Assembly: GCA_020850595.1 (NCBI GenBank)
Contig: JADZEK010000062.1
Location: forward strand, 32,943 to 96,942
DNA length: 64,000 nucleotides
Origin: Anaerolineales bacterium
Lineage (GTDB): Bacteria > Chloroflexota > Anaerolineae > Anaerolineales > UBA6663
Reading direction: 5' to 3'
In this document: positions 16,576-24,113 of the stretch, piece after piece
Position numbering within the stretch: position 1 is the first letter of the stretch
Layout of the letters: every line of letters begins with the position of its first letter
Program-made: the position numbers and the translations under genes
Notes under the pieces: generated by a model
Told to the model about the DNA's origin: nothing
Seen by the model: only the letters and a program-made list of their open reading frames with translations
The model's database searches: none

Positions 16576-17445
16576 CTAGGCCAGCGGGTCGGCGATCTCG
16601 CCGTAGAGATCGGGCCGGCGGTCGCGGTAGAACTGCCAGGTGTTGCGCACTTCGCGCACCAGGTCGAGGTTCAGGTCACACACGATAAGCTGCTCCTGGC
16701 TGTCGCTGGCCGTGCCGCGCCCGGTGGTCAGATCGGGCAGGTAGGCGCCGCGTGGGTCGCAGAAGTAGCTGGTGCCGTAATAGTCGTTATCGCCCAACTC
16801 TGACTCCTGCCCGACACGGTTGATAGTGCCGATGAACACGCCGTTGGCGATGGCGTGCGAGCGCTGCTCGATCTCCCACAGATGCATGGAGAGGCCGCGC
16901 GAGGTGGCCGAGGGGATGAAGATCATCTCGGCTCCGTGCAGGCCGAGCACGCGCGGGCCTTCGGGGAAGTGGCGGTCGTAGCAGATGTAGACGCCGACCT
17001 TACCGACGGCGGTGTTGAAGACCGGATAGCCCAGGTTGCCGGGTTTGAAATAGAACTTTTCCCAAAAGCCCTTGACCTGGGGGATGTGGGTTTTGCGATA
17101 CTTGCCCAACACCGCGCCGTCGGCATCAATGACGGCGGCGCAGTTGTAATACACGCCGGTCTGTTCCTGCTCGTACATAGGCACGATGAGCACCATGTGG
17201 TGCTTGCGCGCCACGGCTTGCATGAGCTTGGTGGTCGGGCCGGCGGGGATGGCCTCGGTGTAGTCATAAAACTTCGCGTCCTGCACCTGACAGAAATAGG
17301 GGCCGTAGAACAGTTCTTGAAAGCACATGATCTGCGCGCCCTGCGCCGCGGCCTGCTCGACGTAAGCGACGTGTTTGTCAATCATGGCTTGCTTGGAGCC
17401 GGCCCAGGTGGCCTGGATGAGCGCGCCGCGCACGATGTTGGGCAT
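16576..17445 (-). CDS. Beta-ureidopropionase / N-carbamoyl-amide nitrilase-family hydrolase
   Basis: Nitrilase superfamily, 289 aa. The Glu-Lys-Cys triad is seen in CFQELFYGPYF (Glu), GKYRKTHIP (Lys) and YICYDRHFPEGPR (Cys). The closest well-known groups are N-carbamoyl-beta-alanine amidohydrolase and N-carbamoylputrescine amidase. With dihydropyrimidinase and an omega-aminotransferase in the operon, hydrolysis of N-carbamoyl-beta-alanine to beta-alanine, CO2 and ammonia is the likely role. The frame extends to a GTG at 17463, but the ATG at 17445 has GAGG upstream and matches the family start. A strong hairpin just upstream separates it from the importer genes. Confidence 0.87.
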   Translation of the reverse strand: MPNIVRGALIQATWAGSKQAMIDKHVAYVEQAAAQGAQIMCFQELFYGPYFCQVQDAKFYDYTEAIPAGPTTKLMQAVARKHHMVLIVPMYEQEQTGVYYNCAAVIDADGAVLGKYRKTHIPQVKGFWEKFYFKPGNLGYPVFNTAVGKVGVYICYDRHFPEGPRVLGLHGAEMIFIPSATSRGLSMHLWEIEQRSHAIANGVFIGTINRVGQESELGDNDYYGTSYFCDPRGAYLPDLTTGRGTASDSQEQLIVCDLNLDLVREVRNTWQFYRDRRPDLYGEIADPLA

Positions 17446-17469
17446 GGGGACCTCGGAGAGCACAAGGAC

Positions 17470-17497
17470 GGGCGGAGGGCCGGGTGGCCCTCCGCCC
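17470..17497 (-). terminator. Strong hairpin after the NMT1-type binding protein gene
   Basis: Twelve-base perfect stem (gggcggagggcc / ggccctccgccc), loop gggt, 19 bp past the binding-protein stop and before the nitrilase gene. It has no T-run. Such hairpins after binding-protein genes commonly stabilise the upstream mRNA and lower downstream expression. Confidence 0.6.
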
Positions 17498-17516
17498 GCC
17501 GCGAACAGGGCATGGG

Positions 17517-18749
17517 TTACTCGCCGCCGGGGGTAATCTCGACGGTGCGCGGGGTATAGTCGGCGCCGGTGGCGTCAACGCCGTCGGCGGCCAGGCCGGC
17601 GACGGCCTGCTCCGACAGGTCGGAACGGAAAGCGCCTTCGCTGGGCGGGGCGTTGATGACCAACTGGGAGGTGGCGACTTCCACGGTCTGATCCCACAAT
17701 TCCAGGTTCATCACGCCAATGCCGTCGGGGGAGGGCCAGATGAGCTTGTTGATTTCGTTGAGCTGCCAGGCCATGTGGCCGCGGCCGAGGGTCGGGCCGT
17801 TGGAGAGCACGATGTCAACGCAGGCGTCGAAGTTGTCGCGGCAGTAGATCCAGCCGCGGTAGGAGGCGCGCAGGAAGCGGACGGCCACGTCTTCGTTGCC
17901 GCTCTCGGCCAGCCAGGCGGCATTGGCCCAGATGGCGTCTTGCAGCATGGCGGTGCCCACGTCGTTGAAGTTGATGACGCTGAGGTCTTCGGGCTGGTAG
18001 AGTTGGCCGGTGTCGGGGTTGGTGGCCTCGAGCACCTGGGCGTATTCGTTGTAGGTCATGGCCTGGGCCGCGTCAATTTCGCGGTTGAGCAGCAGGCTCA
18101 TGTCGAAGGGCTGCTGCACGATCTCCAGGTCGCTGGCCGGGTTGAGGCCGACCTTGGTCATGGCCGCCAGCAACTCGAACTCGTTGCCGAAACCCCAGGT
18201 GCCGACCTTCTTGCCGCGCCAATCTTCGGGCTTGGTGATGCCCGAGTCGGCCCAGGAGACTTCGAGCGTGCCGCTGCGCTGGAAGACCTGGCCGACATCC
18301 ACGATGTCGGCGCCTTCCTGGCGCGAGACGAGGGCCTTGGGCACCCAGGCGATGGCGAATTCGGCCTGGCCGGAGGCGAGCACCTGCTGCGGGACGATGT
18401 CCACCGCGCCCTGCAGGATGGTCACATCGAGACCTTCATCTTCATAGAAGCCCTGATCTACCGCGGCGAAGTAGCCGGCGAACTGCGACTGCACCACCCA
18501 CTGAAGCTGCAAGCGGACGGGGATCAGCTCACCGGTGTTGTTGGAGCCTTGGGCAGCGGCGGCGGTGGCGGCGGCCGAGGTGGCCGCGGCGTTGGCCTGG
18601 GCGGCGGCGGCCGCGGCGGTGGCCGCCGCGTCAACAACGGGGGCGGTGGTCGGCTGGAGCGCCACGGGGCTGGCGCAGGCGGAAACCAGCACCAACATGG
18701 CCGCCAAGAGCGAGGCAAAGCGGCCGAGACTGCGGACATGGGCATTCAT
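17517..18749 (-). CDS. ABC transporter substrate-binding lipoprotein, NMT1/THI5-like
   Basis: 410 aa. It has a lipoprotein signal with lipobox LVSAC (Cys25), then an unusually Ala-rich linker to about residue 70 (long alternations of Ala with Thr, Gln and Asn), then an NMT1/THI5/SsuA-like periplasmic domain starting LIPVRLQLQWVVQSQFAGYFAA. The family binds hydroxymethylpyrimidine precursors, riboflavin, alkanesulfonates and other small rings or acids; a pyrimidine or ureide ligand is inferred from context. A GGAGAAGGAG stretch precedes the ATG, and a second, perfect AAAGGAGGTG lies 87 bases further upstream (18837-18846). Confidence 0.87.
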   Translation of the reverse strand: MNAHVRSLGRFASLLAAMLVLVSACASPVALQPTTAPVVDAAATAAAAAAQANAAATSAAATAAAAQGSNNTGELIPVRLQLQWVVQSQFAGYFAAVDQGFYEDEGLDVTILQGAVDIVPQQVLASGQAEFAIAWVPKALVSRQEGADIVDVGQVFQRSGTLEVSWADSGITKPEDWRGKKVGTWGFGNEFELLAAMTKVGLNPASDLEIVQQPFDMSLLLNREIDAAQAMTYNEYAQVLEATNPDTGQLYQPEDLSVINFNDVGTAMLQDAIWANAAWLAESGNEDVAVRFLRASYRGWIYCRDNFDACVDIVLSNGPTLGRGHMAWQLNEINKLIWPSPDGIGVMNLELWDQTVEVATSQLVINAPPSEGAFRSDLSEQAVAGLAADGVDATGADYTPRTVEITPGGE

Positions 18750-18870
18750 AGTGCGATGACTCCTTCTCCTCTGGTAGGTTCACGTTTCCGTTCAACCAAC
18801 ACGGCAAAACACACAGCGCGGGTCGTGGGTGCGTCTCACCTCCTTTGGGTCGCCGCCGGCCAGGGGCGGG

Positions 18871-19722
18871 CTACTCCTCGCCGGAGCGCTGGGAGGCATG
18901 CCAGGGCATGAGCCAGCGTTCGGCCAGCAGAATGATAATGTAGAAGGCCAAACCCATGGCGCAGGCCACCAGAATAGCCGCCCAGGCCTCGGCGAAGTGG
19001 AACAGCGCCGCCTGCTGCGAGATGTAGACCCCCAGCGCCTGCCGCGAGCCGCCGAAATACTCGCTGACGATGGCCCCGATGACGCTGAGCGTGCCGGCGA
19101 CCTTGAAGGCGCTGAAGACAAACGGCAGCGCATTGGGCAGCCGCAGCTTGGCCAGCACGGTAAACTCGCCCGCCGCGTACGAGCGCAGCAACTCCAGCGC
19201 GCCGGCGTCTACGAGCGTCAGGCCGCGCACGGTGTTGATCATGACCGGGAAGAACACAATGACCGCCACCATGCTCATCTTCGCCATGGGGTTGGTGATG
19301 CCGAACCAGTTGTTCATGATCGGCGCGAGGGCGACGATGGGCGTGGCGTTCACGGCGATGGCGAAGGGCATGAAGCCCTCGCTGATGACGGTCCAGCGGG
19401 CGGTAGCCAGCGCCACGGCGAGGCCGAGCGCGCAGCCAATGAGGAACCCGCCGCCCGCCTCGCGCAGCGTGAACAGCCCGGCCGGAAAGATGACCGGGAA
19501 TTCGCGCAGGAAGGTGGCGGCGATGAGCGACGGCCGCGGCAGGAGGAAGCCTTCGATGCGGAAGACGGCCACGCCGGTTTCCCACAGCACCAGGCCGAGC
19601 GCGAACACGGCCAGGGCGGGCAGGTAGCGGCGCAGCGTGGCCGCCAGCCGCGCGCGCAGGCTGGGCCCGGCCGTCAGGGTCACGGCCTCCAGGCTGGCGG
19701 TGACTTCCATGAGCTGGCTCAT
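18871..19722 (-). CDS. ABC transporter permease, SsuC/TauC type
   Basis: 283 aa with about six membrane helices and the EAA loop (ELLRSYAAGEFTVLAKLRLPNALPFVFSA region) that contacts the ATPase. It partners with the ATPase just upstream, with which it shares an ATGA overlap, and with the second permease at 20553-21479. Two non-identical permeases with one ATPase suggest a heterodimeric membrane pore. Confidence 0.9.
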   Translation of the reverse strand: MSQLMEVTASLEAVTLTAGPSLRARLAATLRRYLPALAVFALGLVLWETGVAVFRIEGFLLPRPSLIAATFLREFPVIFPAGLFTLREAGGGFLIGCALGLAVALATARWTVISEGFMPFAIAVNATPIVALAPIMNNWFGITNPMAKMSMVAVIVFFPVMINTVRGLTLVDAGALELLRSYAAGEFTVLAKLRLPNALPFVFSAFKVAGTLSVIGAIVSEYFGGSRQALGVYISQQAALFHFAEAWAAILVACAMGLAFYIIILLAERWLMPWHASQRSGEE

Positions 19723-20528
19723 GCGCCGGCGCCCGTCCCGGCGGCGGGGCCTTCCTCGCGGCGCAGCACTTCGCGCACTTCGGTGATCTTCTCGAAGAAG
19801 CGCGGCGCTTCGCGGGTGTCGAAGCCGCGCGGGCGAGGCAGGTCTACCGCGATGATGCCGGCCACGCGCCCAGGCCGCGGCGACATGACCACCACGCGCG
19901 AGGCCAGAAAGACGGCTTCGGGGATGCTGTGGGTCACGAAGACGACCGTGGTGCGCGTCTGGCTCCAGATGTGCAGCAGTTCGAGCTGCATGTGCTCGCG
20001 CGTCATCTCGTCCAGCGCGCCGAACGGCTCATCCATGAGCAGCAGCGAGGGCGAAAAGGCCAGCGCGCGGGCAATGGCCACGCGCTGCTGCATGCCGCCG
20101 GAAAGCTGCCAGGGATAATGCCGCCCAAAGTCGCCGAGCTGCACCAGGCGCAACATCTCTTGGGCGCGGGCTTCGCGCTGGGCTTTGGGGTAGCGCATGA
20201 CCTCCAGCGGCAACTGCACGTTCTGGCTCACCGAGCGCCATTCGTAGAGCGTGGCCTGCTGAAAGACCATGCCGTAGTCGCGGTCGCGGCGGGCCTGCGG
20301 CGCGGGCTTGCCGTTGACGCGCACCTGCCCGGTGGTGGGGCTGATCAGGTCGCCGATGACGCGCAGCAGCGTGCTCTTGCCGCAGCCGGAGGGGCCGAGC
20401 AGTGCGATGAACTCGCCGGCCTGGACTTCGAGGTTGATGTTTTCCAGGGCCAGCACGCGCGCCGCGGCCCCTTGGCCGAAAGCTTTGCTGACTCCCTGGA
20501 TGGAGATGACGCTGGCCGACTCGCTCAC
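19719..20528 (-). CDS. ABC transporter ATPase, SsuB/TauB type
   Basis: 269 aa. Walker A GPSGCGKST, Q-loop FQQATLYEW, signature LSGGMQQRVAIARAL and Walker B LLLMDEPFGALD are intact. It energises uptake through the two neighbouring permeases. It lies between the permease genes, with a 24 bp gap upstream and a four-base overlap downstream. Confidence 0.93.
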   Translation of the reverse strand: MSESASVISIQGVSKAFGQGAAARVLALENINLEVQAGEFIALLGPSGCGKSTLLRVIGDLISPTTGQVRVNGKPAPQARRDRDYGMVFQQATLYEWRSVSQNVQLPLEVMRYPKAQREARAQEMLRLVQLGDFGRHYPWQLSGGMQQRVAIARALAFSPSLLLMDEPFGALDEMTREHMQLELLHIWSQTRTTVVFVTHSIPEAVFLASRVVVMSPRPGRVAGIIAVDLPRPRGFDTREAPRFFEKITEVREVLRREEGPAAGTGAGA

Positions 20529-20552
20529 AGACTGACTCCCTGAACCTGCCCG

Positions 20553-21479
20553 CTACTCGGCGCGGCGGCGTTCCGCCGGCACCACCAGGCGCTCGGCCAC
20601 GCTCACCAGCGCCACGAAGGCCAACCCGACCAGCGCCGCCACGAAGATAGCGGCATAGAGTTTCTGCGGCCCGCTGCTGTAGTAATAGCTGTAGGTGAGC
20701 AGCGCGCGGCCCAGGCCGTCGCCGATGCCGGAGGGCAATTCGCCGACGATGGCGCCGATGACGCTGGCGGTGGCCGACACGCGCAGGGCCGTGAAGATGT
20801 AAGGCAGGGCGGCCGGGACGCGCAATTTCCACAGCACTTCGCCCTCGGTAGCGGCATAGGAGCGCAGCAACTCCACGGCGCTGGGGTGCGGCGAGCGCAG
20901 GCCGCGCAGCGTGTTGATGGTGACCGGGAAGAAGGTGAGGTAAGCCGAGATGAGGCCCACCGACCACGCGGCGGGCCAGTTGAGCCGCCCGCCCCAAATG
21001 ATGATCATGGGCGCAATAGCCAGCAGCGGCACGGTCTGCGAGGCGACGACGTAGGGCATCAGGCCGCGCTCGAGGAGCGTTGAGCGGCTGAAGAGCGCGC
21101 CGAGCAGGAAACCCACGACGCTGCCGAAGACAAAGCCGGCCGCGGCCTCGCGCCAGGTGAACCAGGCGGAGCGCAGCAGCAGCGTGAGCAGCAGGTCGGG
21201 GTTGCCGCGCTGGGCGGGCTTGAAGAGCGCGGCGGCCATGTCCCACAGGTGCGGCATGGATTGGTCGTCGGGGCGCACGGGCAGCTTGAGGTCGGTGAAG
21301 GGGATGCGGTTGTGGGCGGCCTGGCCGAGGAGCTTGTAGCCTTCCCAGGCGGCGGCCAGCACTACCAGCACCAGCACGAACGCCAGCACCTTGCGCGCCG
21401 TCTGCGCTAGGGCGCTAGGCCGCGCCGGCGCGGGGGCCGGGCGGCCGGGTTCGAGTTCGAGAGCTGCGCTGTCGGCCAT
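20553..21479 (-). CDS. ABC transporter permease, SsuC/TauC type; first gene of the operon
   Basis: 308 aa with a Pro-rich N-terminus, about six membrane helices and the EAA loop (ELLRSYAATEGEVLWKLRVPAALPYIFTAL region). The ATG at 21479 is preferred over the TTG two codons earlier. As first gene it follows a leader of about 220 bases from the promoter at 21707-21736. Paralogous to the 18871-19722 permease, but clearly diverged from it. Confidence 0.88.
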   Translation of the reverse strand: MADSAALELEPGRPAPAPARPSALAQTARKVLAFVLVLVVLAAAWEGYKLLGQAAHNRIPFTDLKLPVRPDDQSMPHLWDMAAALFKPAQRGNPDLLLTLLLRSAWFTWREAAAGFVFGSVVGFLLGALFSRSTLLERGLMPYVVASQTVPLLAIAPMIIIWGGRLNWPAAWSVGLISAYLTFFPVTINTLRGLRSPHPSAVELLRSYAATEGEVLWKLRVPAALPYIFTALRVSATASVIGAIVGELPSGIGDGLGRALLTYSYYYSSGPQKLYAAIFVAALVGLAFVALVSVAERLVVPAERRRAE

Positions 21480-21622
21480 GGCCAAGCTCAGGCGCTCGCA
21501 CGCGCCGCCGACAACGCGGGCAGATTAAATGCAGGCGGGGCACTTACGACGGCCATCCACACGACTCCCATCACGAGGGCTGGTTATTGGTCAGCAACCG
21601 CGCCGGGACGGTTGACTCGGCG

Positions 21623-21643
21623 GCGCACAGGCCGGCTGTGCGC
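21623..21643 (-). promoter_or_regulatory. Hairpin in the operon leader
   Basis: Eight-base perfect stem (gcgcacag / ctgtgcgc) with loop gccgg inside the untranslated leader of the big catabolic operon. It matches no riboswitch class that I recognise. Confidence 0.35.
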
Positions 21644-21706
21644 GAAGAGCAAGGAGACGCTCTGTGGGCGGCCGACTGACTCTGACTGCTGGCTGAGGCA
21701 TGGCGA

Positions 21707-21736
21707 ATTTTACAGGCTAAGCAAGGGCAAAGTCAA
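21707..21736 (-). promoter_or_regulatory. Promoter of the heterocycle catabolic operon
   Basis: On the minus strand: -35 TTGACT (21731-21736), 18-base spacer, -10 TAAAAT (21707-21712). It is the only good sigma-70-type site found between the permease start and the next gene. Start of transcription would be near 21700. Confidence 0.6.
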
Positions 21737-21744
21737 ATCTAATC

Positions 21745-21849
21745 GGCGCGTCCAACGCCGAGAGGGTGAACCTGACCGGTGCGTGACTTGGGGACGAGCG
21801 ACGGGCGGGGCGAACGAGCCGCGAGCGGCGCGCTCGGCGTGTCCAACGC
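21745..21849. repeat. Paired direct repeat upstream of the operon promoter
   Basis: ggcgcgtccaacgc at 21745-21758 and ggcgtgtccaacgc at 21836-21849 differ at one base. The first lies directly upstream of the -35 of the 21707-21736 promoter, the second 91 bases further. Position and conservation suggest activator or operator sites. The rest of 21480-22033 holds no gene that I can support. Confidence 0.4.
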
Positions 21850-21940
21850 GCCGGACCAAGAGATTACCGTTCCGATGACATTACTCATGGTTCAGGCATG
21901 ACTTTCGTCCTAACCTAGATCAAACATGACTGTTGGTGTA

Positions 21941-21969
21941 TTGAAGCGACCGGCTTACTTTGGTATGGT
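21941..21969 (+). promoter_or_regulatory. Possible plus-strand promoter
   Basis: TTGAAG (21941-21946), 17-base spacer, TATGGT (21964-21969). It would serve the small membrane ORF starting at 22034. Confidence 0.35.
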
Positions 21970-22033
21970 ATGTGCAGGGCCGCAGGTTAGGGCCGAACAC
22001 CCCAGTGAGCGAGGGGTCAAGCGAGGACACGCC

Positions 22034-22150
22034 ATGCTCTACGTCGTGTTGATTGGAATCGCAGTGTGGGCCGCCGTGGCGACGGTGGCGTGCCTATCGG
22101 TCTGCATGGCCGCGGCGCGCTTTAACCACGAGGCCGAAGCCCGGGCGTAA
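22034..22150 (+). CDS. Possible 38 aa single-helix membrane protein
   Basis: Short frame beginning MLYVVLIGIAVWAAV with one hydrophobic helix followed by a short charged tail (ARFNHEAEARA). GCGAGGA lies upstream of the ATG and a weak promoter is 65 bases further. It is the only plus-strand candidate in the first 53 kb. An overlapping minus-strand frame (to 22281) also begins with a hydrophobic segment, so the evidence is only suggestive. From 22151 to 22303 nothing else is supported. Confidence 0.3.
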   Translation: MLYVVLIGIAVWAAVATVACLSVCMAAARFNHEAEARA

Positions 22151-22303
22151 CCGCTAGGGCGCCAGAAGCGCCAGCCGCTGTGGCAAGGGCGGCAGCCGCC
22201 GAACGGCAGCGGCAGCCGGAGGATGAGCGACTGGCTGAGCACCCACAGGACACCGCCGGCCAGGCAAACGAACAGCATCACGGCCTAGCTGGTCAACAAC
22301 ACG

Positions 22304-23026
22304 CTACGCGGTTGGTGGATCAACATCCTGCCTGCCGGCGGCCGGGACCGGGCCGCCCAACCGCTCCACTTCCCCTACAATGCGTTCCACCACCCGCGGC
22401 AGCGCCTGTTCCACCTCGGCGGGCGTCACCGTCAACTGCCGCCAGCCAGCGCCCTCCGCCGGACGCGGCAGCGTGGCGTTTGGCTCCCCCAGGCTGATGC
22501 CCAATTGCCCCAGCGCGCACAGCAGCGCCAGGTCTAGCTCGCCGCCGCTCGCGGGCTGATACTGGCGCTCGGCGGCCAACCCGCGGTCGCGCAGCGCCTG
22601 CCACAGCCGCTCACGCTCCGGCGACTGCACAATCAGGTCGTTGAGTTCGGTGGCGCTGAGCAGCTTCTCGCCGGTGGTGTAGAGGAAGGTCACCCGCCGC
22701 CAACTGCGCGAGGGCACAGGGTGCTCCAGCCGCTCCAACGGGCCGATCTGGATTTTGTAATACTGCTCGTGGGCGCGCGGGTGGTCGGGCTGGGTGCGCA
22801 GCAACTCGGCGCGGGTGGTCAGCTCGTGGCCGCGCACGGCCGCCGCCTGGTAGATGCCCCACTTCTCCGCGCCAAACTTGGCCGTCTGATAGAAGGCCAG
22901 GTAGTCCACGGCGACGGTCTTGGGCGCGTGCTTGAGCGGGATGCGGTACCAGCCCAGCAGCCGCGCGATCTCGAGGTCGCGCTTGTCTTTCAGGACAGCT
23001 ACCAGGACGAGGTCGGTGGGGTTCAT
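22304..23026 (-). CDS. Conserved-looking protein of unknown function
   Basis: 240 aa, not recognised. It begins LVLVAVLKDKRDLEIARLLGWYRIP and contains VDYLAFYQTAKFGAEKWGIYQAAAV and RRVTFLYTTGEKLLSATELNDL. It is soluble, with no membrane segment or clear catalytic motif. The N-terminal segment resembles small-molecule or modified-base recognition folds (EVE/PUA-like) only in feel; I would not assign it. It is the last gene of the operon read from 27.5 kb. Confidence 0.7.
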   Translation of the reverse strand: MNPTDLVLVAVLKDKRDLEIARLLGWYRIPLKHAPKTVAVDYLAFYQTAKFGAEKWGIYQAAAVRGHELTTRAELLRTQPDHPRAHEQYYKIQIGPLERLEHPVPSRSWRRVTFLYTTGEKLLSATELNDLIVQSPERERLWQALRDRGLAAERQYQPASGGELDLALLCALGQLGISLGEPNATLPRPAEGAGWRQLTVTPAEVEQALPRVVERIVGEVERLGGPVPAAGRQDVDPPTA

Positions 23027-23047
23027 GACTTTCCAGGAGTTGCCGCG

Positions 23048-24112
23048 TTAGGTGACACCGGCGGTCGCGCCCGCCCGCCGCCCGGGCCGCCCGCGCAGCA
23101 ACGTCAGCGCTGCCCAGTAAGCGGCCCCTGCCGCCAGCGCCAGCGCGGTGAGCGCCCACGGGTTCGCCAACCCGCCCCCCGCCCCGAGCATCAGCGGCAG
23201 GCCGCCCGCCGCAATGGCTAGCCCCAGGCCCAAGCCCGCCGCCGTGGCCGGCTGGCGCGGCAGCAGCCGCAGCGTGGCCGCCAGCGCCGCGGGCGTCGCC
23301 GATTGCAGCAGCGCCATGCCCAGCAGCGTGAGCGGCAGGCTGCCCTGCCCGGCCGTCAGCACCGCGGCCGCGCCGCCCAGCGCCAGCAGCGTCCACCTGC
23401 GCCAGCCCACGCGGTCGGCCACGAAGCCACCCAGCACCTTGCCGATCAGCGCCGCTAGCGCCAGCAGTACGAGCACGTCCAGCCGCGCAGCGAACACGTA
23501 TTGCAGCGTGCTCCAGACCAGCGAGCGCAGCGCGATGCCGGCCAGCAGCACGAGCATAATCAGGTCGTGCCGCTCGAAGGCCGGCTCGGCGTCGGCCGCC
23601 ACGGCATAGGGCAGCGCGGGGTCGGCGAGCGCCGCAACGGCGGGGGCCAGCAGCGCCAGCAGGGCCAGGAACGGCCAGGCGGGCGCGGCGGTGGTTACGG
23701 CCAGGTAGCCGCCCAGCGCCAGGCCCAGCACGCCCGGCGCGGCGAACAGCCCGGCCCCGGCCGCCTTGCCCGGCGTGGCGCACAGCGCCAGCGCGCCGCC
23801 CGCGACGTGGAAGGCCGCCGAGCCAAGGCCCATGACCGCGACGGCGACGGGCGGCGACAGCGGCCCCAGCAGCAGGCCCGCCGCCAGCAGGCCCAGCGCG
23901 CCCAGCGCCACCAGCCGGGGCCGGCGCAGGTGGTCGGTGAGCAGGCCGACCACGGGCTGCGCGCCAAAGGCCAACAGGTTGTAGAGCAACACCAGCAGCG
24001 CCACCGCGCCCAGGTCGAGCGCGCGCGGCAGGCGGCCGAGCAACAGCCCCGCCGCGCCATCGGCCACGCCGTGCGCCAGCCCGAGCGTGAGGGGGAGCAA
24101 CCAGCGCTTCAT
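23048..24112 (-). CDS. MFS-type transporter
   Basis: 354 aa, almost entirely hydrophobic, with about 10-12 helices. The cytoplasmic loop between helices 2 and 3 reads LLTDHLRRPRLVA and its counterpart in the second half reads FVADRVGWRRWTL, the usual MFS A-motif positions. Slightly short for the family. It starts one base after the PLP enzyme stop, so co-expression is likely. The substrate is unknown. Confidence 0.75.
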   Translation of the reverse strand: MKRWLLPLTLGLAHGVADGAAGLLLGRLPRALDLGAVALLVLLYNLLAFGAQPVVGLLTDHLRRPRLVALGALGLLAAGLLLGPLSPPVAVAVMGLGSAAFHVAGGALALCATPGKAAGAGLFAAPGVLGLALGGYLAVTTAAPAWPFLALLALLAPAVAALADPALPYAVAADAEPAFERHDLIMLVLLAGIALRSLVWSTLQYVFAARLDVLVLLALAALIGKVLGGFVADRVGWRRWTLLALGGAAAVLTAGQGSLPLTLLGMALLQSATPAALAATLRLLPRQPATAAGLGLGLAIAAGGLPLMLGAGGGLANPWALTALALAAGAAYWAALTLLRGRPGRRAGATAGVT

Positions 24113-24113
24113 C

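Noticed and set aside
22039..22281. Minus-strand 80-codon frame
   Set aside because: Begins with a hydrophobic segment but has no ribosome site that I can see and overlaps the plus-strand candidate. Too weak to list.
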